Below, in pieces: positions 10,666 to 22,395 of a DNA stretch of 64,000 nucleotides. Positions within the stretch are counted from its first letter, which is position 1, and each line of letters begins with the position of its first letter. Source of the DNA: Candidatus Altimarinota bacterium (GTDB lineage: Bacteria; Patescibacteriota; Gracilibacteria; BD1-5; UBA6164); contig JAQVFO010000007.1 of assembly GCA_028697205.1 (NCBI GenBank), positions 1-64,000 of the forward strand, given 5' to 3'. The position numbers and the translations under genes are program-made. The notes beneath the pieces are model-generated. The model made no database searches and was not told where the DNA came from. It saw only the letters and a list, made by a program, of their open reading frames with translations.

Positions 10666-12156
10666 ATGCTTGACTTAAAAATCTGGGAAGAAAAAATCAA
10701 GGAAAAAAGAAAAAAAACTCAATTTAAAAATTTTGTTAAAGAATTTGCAAGTTGGGAGGTTTTAAATCTATATAAAAATAAATGACAAGTTTGTAGATAT
10801 CCAGATAGCTGAAGAGTTAAAAATCTTGATAACAAAGAATCTCAAAATGCTTCAAGTTATTTTTTAGACTATGATTTTAATTTAGATTTTTTTAAAAATT
10901 TTCATAAGTTAAACAATATTGTACCATACCAATACCTAATATCTTTTTGAGATATGAATGAAAATACAATTTTTGCTGATGCTGTATTTTGAGCAAAAGA
11001 TTGTTATTTGTCATTTGTTTTATGAAGAGAAGTTGAAAGAATCTTGTATAGTGCTTTTGTAGTAGTTAATTGTAAAAATATTATTAATAGTTTTCTTGTA
11101 ACATACTGATCTGAAAATATATGTATGTCAGCATGAATAACAAATTCATTTAATATTTTTTATAGTAAATATATAACTGATTCAGCAAATATATGGTTTT
11201 CAACAAACTTAATTTGATGTCAAGAATGTATTTTTTGTAATTGATTACAAAACCAAAGATATTGTTTTCAAAATAAAATTTTAGAAAAAGAAGAATATTT
11301 TAAAATCAAAAAACAGATTTTAGAAAAAAAATATAAATTTCTAGAAAATTATATTTTTATTTCAAAAAATGAACCTATAAATTATTTATCAGAAAATATA
11401 AATGGTAAATTTAATATAAAATGTAGCAATATTAAAGATTGATATTGGCTAAATAATATGGAAAATGTTAGAAATTGAATTATTGGTTTTAGTGATTGAT
11501 GAGATGCAAAGAATTTTTATGATTGTGTAGATTTTTGAATTACTTCACAAAATATGTATGGTTGTGTTGCAAGTTGAAATGAGTGTAAAAATATATATTT
11601 ATCAACTCAATTAGATAAAAGTTCAAATATATATTATTCATATTTTATGACCAACTGTTCTTTCTGTATTTGATGTATCTGATTAAAAAACAAATCTTAC
11701 TGCATTTTAAACAAGCAATATTCCAAAGAAGAATGGTATAACTTAGCAAATAAAATATTTGAACAAATGGATAAGGATTGAATTCTTTGAGATTTCTTTC
11801 CTTGATCTTTAAACCCTTTTTATTTCAATGATACTATGGCTTATCTTATAGATGATAGTTTCACTAAAGAAGAAGTTGTCAATGAATGATATATGTGGAG
11901 AGATAGTGAGATAAAAGTTGATATACCTGAATGAGCTGATATTGTAGAAGCTAAAGATATAAATAATTTCCAATGATATGACTCAAATTGAGATTGGTAT
12001 ATAAATTCTGAGATTATGAAAAAAGTTATTATTGACGAAAATTGAAATTATTATAAGATAGTTCCTATGGAATATGATTTTTTGATGAAACATCAATTAC
12101 CACTACCAGAAATTCATTGGCTTGATAGAATAAAATTAGGATTTAAATTTAAATAA
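10666..12156 (+). CDS. Array member 2: Asn-rich solenoid protein, ribbon-less type
   Basis: 496 residues. It begins with a basic WEEKIKEKRKKT segment in place of the N-terminal ribbon. The body has two solenoid stretches in which N-x-[IF]-[YF]-x-S recurs about every 11 residues, with fewer Cys than member 1, each closed by the family cap (near 205-225 and 343-362). It then has FFPGSLNPFYFNDTMAYL and ends WLDRIKLGFKFK without a CxxC ribbon. Its closest relative is member 7 at 22396, which shares both ends. The role is unknown; loss of the Cys pairs suggests that this subtype no longer needs metal at its ends. It is preceded by the 55-bp leader. Confidence 0.85.
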
Positions 12157-12168
12157 TTTTTAATAAAA

Positions 12169-14028
12169 ATGGATAAAAAACTTTTTGAGTTTGTTTCAAA
12201 AACTACAAACGAAAAAATCTTAGAATATAAAAAATGTAAATGGTGTAATGATGAATACCCTATTTATGAAAGAGAAAAAAAATTTATAGAAAATCATAAC
12301 TTTGAAATTTCAGATTTATGCTTTGATTGTAGATATAGAAATATGCTTTTATGGAGAAATGAAAAAAAACTATATTGGAGAAAAAGCGATAAAAGCTGAA
12401 AAAAAATACTTTCGCTTTATTCACCAGAATATGAAAGCAAGGTTTATAATTATGATGAATGGGAATCAGAGGGATGATTTTCTCATATAAATATGGATTT
12501 TGATTGAAAGAATTTTATAGAAAACTTTTATGAATTATTTAAAAAAGTTCCAAAAGCTTGAACAGATATTTTCTGGACAAATGAAAATATACATTATTGT
12601 AATAGAGTTTGATACTTAAAAAATGCATATTCAACTTATGCTTGTTTTTGAGATTCTGAAGATGTCTATTTTTCTATAAATATTTCAAATTCAAAAGATA
12701 TTTATAACTCTACAAAAATTGATAAATCAAATCTTGTCTATGATAGTGTAATGGTTTATAATAGCTATGAAATATTTTTTAGTGATGCAATTAACAATTG
12801 TAAAAATATTTATTTTTCTTACGATTTAAGAGACTGTGAAGAATGTATATTCTGTTCAAATTTAGTTTGAAAAAAATATATGATTTATAATAAACAATAT
12901 GAAAAAAATAAGTACGAAAAAATTAAAGAAAATTTAAAGCAAAATACTGCAAGTTATAAATGACTTGAAAAACTACTAAATGATTTTGAAAATTTAAAAA
13001 TAAAAGCAATAAGAAGATGAACTTATAATATATGATGAGATAAAGTTTTATGAGACCAATTAAATAATTGACATGATACACTTTTTTGATTCCGGATGGA
13101 TGAACCAGATGATTGTTTCAACTCTGCAAATTGATTCCCTGCTATACAAAAAAAAGTTTACAATTCCTTTGGTTTCTGAATGGTAGAAAATATGAGTTTC
13201 TGACAAGGAAATTGACCTTGAACAAACTTACATTTCACACTAAATGTTCAAGAAAGTAGTGATATTTATTTCTCACAAAAAATGAAATGATGTCACAATT
13301 GTATATGATGTTATTGACTTCAAAATTCTGATTATCACATATTGAATAAAGCTTTTTCAAAAGAAGATTATGAAAAATTATTTCCTATAATGTTAGAAAA
13401 TATCAAAAAAAATTGATGATTAAGAAATTATTTTGAACCTGAAAAAAGTCCTTATCCTATAAATGATTGTCAATTATTTATAGAATTTCCTGCTTTTTCT
13501 ATAAGAAAAATTATCTGATATAAATGATGAGAAATAGACAAATATAATTTTGAAGAGCAAATATTTGATAAAAATTGAAAATGAATTGTTTATATTTTGT
13601 ATCCTGAAAAAGATATATCTGAAGCAATTTTTGATTTATGATGACAAAAAAAAGTACATACAAAATGGAAAAATAAAGAAACAGAAATAGATATTCCTGA
13701 CTGAATGATAAAAATAGAAGTTTGTGATATAAAAGACTATGCAAATGATATTGATGAAAATATTTTAAATTGTGCTATTCCATGCATAAAAACTTGAAGA
13801 TACTTTAGAACTATCAGAAAAGAAATAGAGTTTTGTAAAAAATACAATATAGCTCTTTCTAGAGTTCATCCAAATAAAAGAATTGATGATAGAAGAAAAA
13901 GATCTCCAAAATTGTGACTTGAACTAACTAATTGCAAAATCTGCTCTAAAGAAATTTTATCTGCTTATGATAAGAATAGTTTATATAATATAGTTTGTGA
14001 AGAGTGTTACGAAAAGCAAGTTTATTAA
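12169..14028 (+). CDS. Array member 3: solenoid protein with zinc-ribbon ends
   Basis: 619 residues. The N-terminal ribbon has CKWC and CFDC, and the C-terminal ribbon has CKIC and CEEC. Two solenoid stretches end in caps near residues 240 and 395. A segment unlike member 1 follows: a beta-rich stretch with IVYILYPEKD and QKKVHTKWKNKETEIDIP, also found in member 6. It starts 12 bases after member 2 with no separate promoter visible, so the two are probably cotranscribed. Members 3 and 6 form a subtype; here the metal-ligand Cys are intact, while in member 6 they are lost. The function is unknown. Confidence 0.85.
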
Positions 14029-14031
14029 TTT

Positions 14032-14086
14032 GCAAAACTTACCTTTTCTTTTATTATACTAGTAATTTTATTTACTAGTATTTTTT
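14032..14086 (+). promoter_or_regulatory. Array leader copy B: -10 box plus inverted repeat
   Basis: Same 55-bp leader as copy A, with the inverted repeat at 14058-14079 ending 7 bases before the ATG at 14087. It begins four bases after the stop of member 3, so it may also end that transcript. Confidence 0.75.
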
Positions 14087-15949
14087 ATGTTTCAGAATGA
14101 AAAAGTTGTAGAAACTAAAATTTGTAAACATTGTAATTCTAAATTTGAAATTACTGATAAAGATTTAGAATTTTATGAGAAAGTTTCTCCTGTGTTTCCT
14201 TCTAGCCCACTTGATAAAGGGGGTAAGGGGGATTTCCCTTATAATAATAACAATCAAAATATCAAAAATTCTGAAACAATCCCCAAATCAAGTTCGAAGA
14301 CTAAAGGTTCACCAGGATGACAAAATGTTTTAATCAAAGATTTATGAAACTGAAAAGTTCGCTACTTAATTCCCTCTCCAACTCTTTGCCCAGACTGTAG
14401 ATTTCAAAATAGACAATCTTTTTTGAATTGTAGAAATTTATATAAACGTACTTGTGATTATTCAAAGAAAGAAATTATTTCAAATTATTCACCTGATAAA
14501 CCATACAAAGTTTATGACCCAAAAATATGGTTTTCAGATAAATCTGACAGTATAATATATTGAAAAGATTTTGATTTTTCCAGAAATTTCTTTGAACAAT
14601 ATAATGACTTGTTTAAAATAGTACCAAGAATGGCTCTTGATCAGTGAATAAATATGAACAATAGTTCTTTTAACAATTATGCTGATTTTTTAAAAGATTG
14701 TTATATGTGTATTCATGCGATTAACGATGTAAATTGTTATTATGACTATTCAATTTTTGAATCAATTGATTGTATTGATTGTTACTGATCTTATGAAAAT
14801 AAAAACTGTTATGAATGTATTTCTTGTAAACAATCATATAATTTATTTTATTGTAACTTATGTAATAATTGTAACGATAGTTATTTTTTAAAATCTTGTA
14901 TATGATGTAAAAACTGTATTTTTTGTACTAATTTAATAAGTCAAGAATATTGTATACTTAATAAGCAATTATCTAAAGAAGAGTATAATATTGAAAAAGA
15001 AAAATTCTTAAATGAACTTAAAAAAAATAAACAAAATTTGCAAAAAAATTTCATAGAGTTTTTATGAAAAAATATTGCAAAATATGCAAGTATAACAAAT
15101 AGTGAGAATTGTACATGAGACAATATAATGTGATCAAAAAATTGTAAAAAATGTTTTAGTTCAAATAATTCTGAAAATGTTGCTTACTCATTTATGACTG
15201 ACAAAGCAATAAATTGTTATGATTGTGATAGTAACAACAATTTAGAAAATTCTTATTATTCACTTATAAGTTGAGCATCTGCATATAATTGTCATTTTTG
15301 TATCGCTTGATGGGATAACTGTAAAAATTTACTTTACTCAGATTATTGCTTCTTTTGTTCAAATTGCTTTTGATGTATTTGATTAAAAAATAAATCATAT
15401 TGTATATTAAATAAACAATATACCAAAGAACAATATGAAACTCTTGTCCCAAAAATTATTGAACATATGATTTCAACACAAGAATGGTGAGAATTTTTTC
15501 CTTCTTCAATTTCTCCTTTCTGATACAATGAAACTGTTGCTGAAGAGTACTTACCTTTAAGTAAAGCTGAAGCGCTAAAAAGTTGATTTAAGTGGTCTGA
15601 TTACGAACAACCATTTCCAAAAGTTGATAAAATTATTCCGGCTTCTAAACTACCTAATGATATATTTTCTATTCCTGATGATATATTAAATCGGGCAATA
15701 GAATGTGAAATTACTAAAAAACCTTTTAGGTTAATAAAACAAGAATTAGAATTTTATAGAAAGCATAACTTACCTATTCCAAAAAGACATCCAGACCAAA
15801 GACATCTTGATAGAATGAGTTTAAGAAATCCAAGAAAGTTGTTTGATAGAAAGTGTTATAAATGTGGAAAAAATATTAAAACTACATATTCTCCAGATAG
15901 AAATGAAATTGTTTATTGTGAAGAGTGTTATAATAAAGAGATATATTAA
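14087..15949 (+). CDS. Array member 4: Cys-rich solenoid protein with a GC-rich insert
   Basis: 620 residues, same subtype as member 1. The N-terminal ribbon has CKHC and, after a 50-residue insertion, CPDC; the two solenoid stretches are very Cys-rich; caps lie near 284-302 and 428-446; the C-terminal ribbon has CYKC and CEEC. The insertion (about 14198-14352) separates the FYEKVSP motif from the LIPSPTLCPDC motif and starts with the GGG/GGT-rich segment DKGGKGDFP, very unlike the base use of the gene. The last 90 residues match the ends of member 1 and of the 94-residue member 8. The function is unknown; metal binding is inferred from the Cys pattern. Confidence 0.85.
14204..14243. repeat. 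GC-rich REP-like insert inside a coding gene
   Basis: A G-run segment (GGGGG, GGGG) in otherwise AT-rich coding DNA, read in frame as SPLDKGGKGDFP. It resembles short dispersed repeats of the type with alternating CCCCC/GGGGG runs that I recall from several bacterial phyla; only one copy is seen here, so repeat status is inferred. Confidence 0.5.
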
Positions 15950-15991
15950 AAAGTTATCTTAAATTTTGTTTTTAGGCAAAAAAATGATAAA

Positions 15992-16003
15992 ATTATACTA
16001 GTA
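15992..16003 (+). promoter_or_regulatory. Half operator / -10 box before the TrmB-type regulator gene
   Basis: ATTATACTAGTA is identical to the left half of the three array leaders, and the T run plus ATG after it is also alike, but the right arm of the palindrome is degenerate (TACCAT). It is consistent with weak autoregulation of the regulator gene, by inference. Confidence 0.55.
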
Positions 16004-16022
16004 TTAATTTTACCATTTTTTT

Positions 16023-16760
16023 ATGTTAAATGAAGTTTTAAAAAATTACTGATTTTCTGATAAAGAAGCAAAAATTTACCTGTCTTGTTTGGAGCTTGGT
16101 AATGCGATTGCCAGTTCTATAGCTAGAAAAGCGTGAGAAAATAGAGTTACTACTTATTCTATTTTAAAAGAATTAATTTCAAGATGAATAATAAATGAAT
16201 TACAAAAAAATTGAGTTAAATATTTTTCAGCAATTTCACCAGAAGAACTTATAAAACATGAAGAACAAAAATTAGAAAAACTTAAGTGAGTTTTACCTGA
16301 ACTAATGGCTATTTCAAATGCTTACAATAATAAAACAAAAGTTTATTATTATGACTGATTAAATAAGGTAAAAGAATTGTTTATAGAAATTGTTGATGAA
16401 TGAGATTACTTAAATGAACCTTTTCTAGTATTTGTAGGAACACAAAATATGGATGAAAGATTTAAAGAATTTTTTGATTGAGAATTTAAAGAATACAGAT
16501 TAAAACAAAAAACCCCTACAAAAGCAATCATATCTGACAGAAATTCAAACTATTCAAAATACCATCAAGAAAACCATAATACTCTAATTATTGAAGATGA
16601 AGTTTTTGAAATGTGAAATGAAATAGTTATATACTGAGCAAAAGTAGCAATATTAAGTTATAACAAAGACGAAATATATTGATTAGTTATAGAAAGTAAA
16701 GTACTATCAAAATGATTAAAAAGTATGTTTAATCTAATACGGAAAACATATAAAAAATAA
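16023..16760 (+). CDS. TrmB-family transcriptional regulator
   Basis: 245 residues. Residues 1-70 form a winged helix of the TrmB type: FSDKEAKIYLSCLELG, then ARKAGENRVTTYSILKEL and a wing ending GVKYFSAISPEEL. A short coiled-coil linker follows, then a PLD-like C-terminal effector domain (DGLNKVKELFIEI, FVGTQNMDERF, EIVIYGAKVAILSY). TrmB-type proteins usually bind palindromic operators as dimers and sense a ligand. It lies in the middle of the Cys-rich array, and its leader shares 12 bases with the array leaders, so the array genes are plausible targets. The start ATG at 16023 is the only good one. Confidence 0.8.
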
Positions 16761-16786
16761 AAAAATATTAAAACAAAAATAAAAAA

Positions 16787-18937
16787 ATGGATATTTTATG
16801 AAACGTAGCATGAAAATTATCAAACAATTTTCAAAGTACAAAAGAAAAACTAGAACAAATATCAAATGTATTAAGAAAAGTACCTGATATTTTAGTTTTC
16901 TCTTTTTCATGAAAAAAAACAAATAACTTACCAAAAATAAAATCAGATAACTTTAGATTGTATATATGACAAATATTTACTGATTGAAGATGATTATATG
17001 ATGAGGAATTTTTAATCTGATCAATAAAAACTTACTTAGAAAAATTAGAATATTGAGAAAACCTAATAATTGAAAATTCTTCTATAGTTAGTTGGATAGT
17101 AAATTGATTAAGAGAAGATGATAATGCTATTTCAAGCAATGAACAAGTTGTTTATTTAGAACAAATAATTAATAAATATTTTCCTAAACAAAAAAGTAGA
17201 ATAATTATTTCAAAAATTGAAGATTCTCATAAAGAACTATTATCAACTATTGAAAAAAAATGATTAGAGTGACTTAAATCAGATGAAAATATATGACTTA
17301 ACAAAAACTTTACAAGTTTAGATATAGCTAAACTACTCTATAAAGCTAGCCAAAAAAATGATAATTTTTTTACAAGGTTAGTTAGTACAATGAAAAAAAG
17401 AAAATGAGTTGAATATAATAAAAATGATTTAGAGAGCTATTATACACTTATTGAAATTGCAATTAGATTAACTGATTTTGTAAAATGAATTAGCATTCAA
17501 TGATGAGAAGCAAGACAAAGTTTATATGACCATATAATTATTGATATATTAAATTGAAATTTTGATGAAATTACAGAATTAAAAACTATCAAAAATTTTT
17601 GTTTATACACTGCAAAAATACCTTTCTTTAGAACTCTAAATTTTAGTAAAGAAAAATACAAACAAGAACAAGAAAGACAAGAACAAGAAAAAATATTTAA
17701 GAATAAAACTAATAAAATTGCTATCCCTACAGCACTTTTAGTTACAGCTTTAATTTGATGACAAATAAAATCAACTTATGATGATTATACAAAAGAACAA
17801 GCACTTGATGAAAGAATAAATGCCGTACTAGTTGAAGCACTAAAAGACAAAACTATATTTACATATTTTAAACCTGCTTGGTGAGCTAAATACGAAACAG
17901 ATAAAGAGAAAATACATTATCTAGATGAAACTTGATGGACTTTAGTAAAATTATTTAAATCAAGATATTGAGAATGAGATGCTAGCGACAAAGAATTAAA
18001 ATTATTTTTTATATGAGAAATGATTGAATTAATGAGTTTTCCATTTTACGAAGATATGACTTGAGAAGAATCATATATAAAGTTTATTGAAAGAGTTTTA
18101 CAAATTCCTCGTGTAAAAAGAGAACTTATATCTATGTGATTTAATGTAGATAATAATTATCTAAAATATGAAAAGTACAAACAAGCATTTTCAACTACAT
18201 ATAATTACTCTTGAAATCTAAATCAAACAAGTAAGCTTGACTTTGCAAGCAATACCCTTGAATATATAGATAGTAAATGAACTATATATCAAGTTGAAAT
18301 ACATACTTGTAAAACAACATGGCCATCAATTCCATCAAATTGATGTTTGATAAGCCAAAATGTATGAGATAATTATATATTAGCATCAAAGTGGAATTAT
18401 TGAGATTATAATTTAAAAGATTGAAAAAAAGTTGCTCTTGATTTTCTCTCAAGTCCATATAATAGACTTATACAAAAAATAATTATAACTTGAACTACTT
18501 TTTGAGATAATTTTTTTAATTTAGAAGATGATATAAGAAAAAAAATAGTTGATTTAGTAATAGAGAAAAAATACAGTGAGGAAGAAATAAAATCTTGGGA
18601 AACTGAAGACATAATAATATTTTTACAAAATAACTTCAAAGAACATTTAAATACAGATTTTAAAGAAATTGCTGCAAATACTCTAAACTTAGATGAAAAA
18701 ACTATAAATGAATTATCTAAACATAAATGAAATTTTTTCACAACTAAAATATGAAAAATAAAAATATGAGTAATAGATTACTCTATAAATATATTTGAAT
18801 TTAAATGAAAAAAATATTTTTACCTAGATTTTTGAAATTATAATAATTGAGAATGATTAAATCTATATTGATTTAAAGTTGATAATGATGATACTACAAA
18901 ATTTTTACAAGATTTATTAGAAAAGTTAAATAAATAA
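16787..18937 (+). CDS. Large hypothetical protein with one central membrane span
   Basis: 716 residues, starting 27 bases after the regulator gene and probably cotranscribed with it. Residues 1-300 look cytoplasmic. A charged KQEQERQEQEK coiled segment precedes one hydrophobic span near 308-325 (IAIPTALLVTALIGG). The remaining 390 residues, mixed alpha/beta with several Trp, could be outside the cell. No domain is recognised. The pairing of a soluble sensor-like half with a larger external half would suit a membrane-spanning signalling or surface protein, but this is inference from topology alone. A strong terminator follows. Confidence 0.75.
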
Positions 18938-18950
18938 TTCAAAAACAAAT

Positions 18951-18984
18951 AAAGCTGTTGTAGACTTTCTACAGCAGCTTTTGT
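18951..18984 (+). terminator. Rho-independent terminator
   Basis: AAAGCTGTTGTAGA pairs with TCTACAGCAGCTTT (one G-T pair) across a 3-4 base loop and runs into T residues. It ends the regulator/large-protein transcript. Confidence 0.85.
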
Positions 18985-19050
18985 TATATCTGACTTTACA
19001 TACATCTTGACTTTATTATAATTTATTTTAATTATTATTAATATGTTATT

Positions 19051-20607
19051 ATGCAAAACCCAGCAAAAATCCTACAACAATTATGAGCCTTTTGGCAACA
19101 CTTTTGAATCCATAAAAGAAAATCAGATTTCTCCTGAAAAAATATAGTTTCAGTATTTTCTGAAAAATGCCCATATCCAGTTTGGCACAAAGATGAGTGG
19201 ATATCAAACTCAAACCCTCCATTTACAATTTATGATGATAAAAAAGATTTTTGGGAACAGGTATGGCAGTTATTTTCAACTTGTCCTATGGCTCACAATA
19301 CAAGCTTATGAAATGAAAACTGTGAATATACAGATGACTCTTGGTATAGTAAAAATTGTTATCTATGTCATTCCATAGCAAATTGTGAGGATTGTAAATA
19401 CAGTTACAGAACATTTCAAACAAAAAATTGTTATTTTACTGTATTTTCATTTGATAGTGAATTTTGTATAGATTTGGTTTACTGATATAACTGCTACAAT
19501 GTAAAATATGCAATAGATGTAAAAAGGTGTAAAAATAGTGCTTTCTTATTTGATTGCCAAGATTGTGAGGACTGTCTTTTATGCTGGAATTTAAGAAGCA
19601 AAAGGTACTGTATAGCAAATAAACAATATGAGAAAAGCGAATATGAAAAAGAAGTAAAAAAGTACAATCTCAATTCAAAAAAAGTTTACAATACTCTAAA
19701 AAATCAATTTTTAGATTTTATAAAAACCAATGCTTGGTGGAAGTCTCTACATTTTGATAATGTAGAAAATTCAAGTTGAGATTATTTAGCAAATTGTAAG
19801 GATTGTGAAAATTGCTTTTCAATTCAAGCATCAGAAAACAATAAAAATTCTGTGAGAGCATACAATATAAAAAATACATCTTATACAATATGAAATTATA
19901 ATTGTGAAAATACTCACTATTCAACAATAGTACAATGAAACTGCTATGATGTTAAATTTTGATACAATGTAGCTGAATCAAAATTTATGGAATACTGTAT
20001 AAATTGTCAAGATTGTGAAAACTGTTTTTTATGTGCATGACTAGTTTGAAAAAAATACTTTATATTAAACAAAGAATATTCAAAAGAAAGTTATGAAACA
20101 GAAAAAAACAGAATAGTTGAAAGTATGAAAATGAAATGAATTTATGGAGAATTTTTCCCTGCATATTTTTCACCTACAAGTTATGATGAAAGCTTATCTA
20201 GTGTATATGTTCCATTAACTAAAGAAGAACAAAAAAAAGAGTGATTTAGAGTAATTGAAGAAAACTATGGACAAAAGTGAGATTATAAAGATATAAGTAA
20301 ACTCCCTGATAACTTACTTGATTTTAACTCTGATGATTTGATAAAAAAATGATTTTGGGATGATGATTACCATAGACCTTTTCAAATACTAAAAGAAGAT
20401 ATAGAATTTTATAAAAAATTATGAGTTCCAGTAAATGATAAATTTTATATAAAAAGAATTAGAGAAAATTTTTCACTTATGTTTCAAAGTTTTGAACTTA
20501 GAGAAACAGTTTGTGCAAAAAGTTGAGAAAAAATACTTACAACTTTACCAAAAGAATTAGATAAAAGAATAGTTAGTCAAAAAGAATATGAAAAATTAAT
20601 TTATTAA
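19051..20607 (+). CDS. Array member 5: Cys-rich solenoid protein
   Basis: 518 residues. It lacks a clear N-terminal CxxC ribbon, starting with a Trp/Phe-rich helix. The body has two Cys-rich solenoid stretches with NCxxC, CQDCEDC and CQDCENC and the family caps near 190 and 340. FFPAYFSPTSYDES replaces the usual FFP element and the C-terminus has only one Cys, so the terminal ribbon is gone. It keeps the interior Cys pattern of members 1 and 4 while losing the end modules. A TATAAT at 19017-19022 lies 29 bases before the ATG. The stop is a double TAATAA. The function is unknown. Confidence 0.83.
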
Positions 20608-20617
20608 TAATACTTTT

Positions 20618-22330
20618 ATGGAAAAAATCATAGAAACAAAAGTCTGTAAATGGACTTGAGAAAAGTTTAATATTTACGAAAAAGACTTAGAAATACTTGA
20701 AAAACTAAGCCCTGTTATTTGATGACAAAAATTTCTTCTACCAACTCCAAATTTATCACCAAAAGCAAGAGAAATAAATAGACTTATGTTTAGAAATGAA
20801 AGAAATTTTTACAAGATAAAAACTGAAAATTGAAAAAGTGAAATATCTACAATTCACCCTGATATGAGAAAAAGAATTATTGATATAGAAAATTTTAACA
20901 ATTATGACTTTACAAAAGAATGAATTGATTACACTTGAAATTTCCTTGAAGATTTTAGAAAATTAATATTAAAGTCCCCAAATCAATCAAGGTTAATTGC
21001 AAATATGGAAAATTCTCCATATTGTAATCAAGAAGCAAATAATAAAAATTGTTATCTAAATGCTTGATGATTTGAAAATGAAGATTCTATGTATAACACT
21101 TTTGCAACAGTATCAAAAGATGTAGTTGATAACTACTGGGTATTTAATAGTAGTATAGTTTATGATTCTATAAATATTTTTTCATCTTCAAAAGTATTTT
21201 TTAGTACAGAAGTCAAAGATAGTTATAATTGCTATTTCTCATACGATTTAGTTTGATGCCAAAATGTAATTTTTTGAAGCAGTTTAGAAAATAAAAATTA
21301 TGTATTTAAAAATGAAGTTTTATCAAAAGAAAAATGGGAAGAAAAATATAAAGAATTCAAAGATAAACTAAAAACAAGAAAATGATTAAATGAATTAAAA
21401 AAAGAATTTGAAGATTTTTTAAAAAAAGCATGAAAAAAAGAAGTTTTTATTGAGTCATCCGAAAATACATACTGAAATATAATTATAAACTCAAAAAGTA
21501 GTTTTGAAGTACTTTATTGAAACAAAAATGAAAACATAAGATATGCAAATATAGTATGGGAAGTAAATGATTCTATGGATATTAATTCATTTGCATATTG
21601 AGATAAAGTTTATAACTGTGCAAGTTCTGGGTTTGTAAAAAGTTCTATTTCATCATCTCATATTATTTATAGTGACAATATATTTTACAGTTTCTGAGTT
21701 GATTCTATTAATCATGCTTTTTGATGTTTATGATTTTGATTAAAAAATAAATCTTATTTAATTTTAAATAAAAAGTATGAAAAAGAAGAATGGGAAAAAA
21801 TAGTTCAAAAAATAATTCTAGAACTTCAAGAAAAATGACTTTGGTGAAAATTTTTATCTCCAGATTTAAGTCCTTTTCCTTACAATGACACAGTTGCTAT
21901 GGAGTACTACCCTATTAAAAAAATAATGATTCTTGAATGAAATAATATAGTTTCAGAAAAAATAAATAGTGAAGACGGAATCTGAACTGTATACATTCTG
22001 GAAAAAGATAAATTTATAAGTAAAGCTATTATAGATTTCTGATGAGTAGAAAAAATACATACTTATTGGAGAACAAAAGAAATTGAAGTTGATATACCTA
22101 AAAATATGGAAAAAATCTTATGAAATGAAATTCCAGAAATTGACACAATTGATGAGTCAATTTTAAACAAAGCAATAATTTGTGAAAAATCAAAAAGACC
22201 TTTTAGAATAGTTAAAAAAGAACTTGAGTTTTATAAAAAGTATTCTCTTCCAATTCCAAGTTTACACTATAATGAAAGACACTTAAATAGAATAAAAATG
22301 AAAAGTAATAATTATTATTTTGTAGAATAA
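20618..22330 (+). CDS. Array member 6: solenoid protein with lost ribbon cysteines
   Basis: 570 residues, related to member 3 by the VYILEKDKFISKAIIDFGG and HTYWRTKEIEVDIP segments. The N-terminal ribbon positions read CKWT and LSPKAR, so three of the four expected ligands are absent, and the C-terminal ribbon is cut off after RHLNRIKM. The solenoid stretches use N, S and Y more than C (for example YDSINIFSSS and NSSIVYDS), with caps near 225 and 388. It starts 10 bases after member 5 and looks cotranscribed. It shows that the fold tolerates loss of the Cys, so metal binding is probably not essential to the solenoid itself. Confidence 0.83.
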
Positions 22331-22340
22331 TATAAATCTT

Positions 22341-22395
22341 GCAAAACTTATTTTTTCTTTTATTATACTAGTAATTTTACTTACTAGTATTTTTT
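22341..22395 (+). promoter_or_regulatory. Array leader copy C: -10 box plus inverted repeat
   Basis: Third copy of the 55-bp leader, with the inverted repeat at 22367-22388 and the same 7-base distance to the ATG at 22396. The base changes relative to copies A and B fall in the outer AT-rich part and in the loop, not in the arms. Confidence 0.75.
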
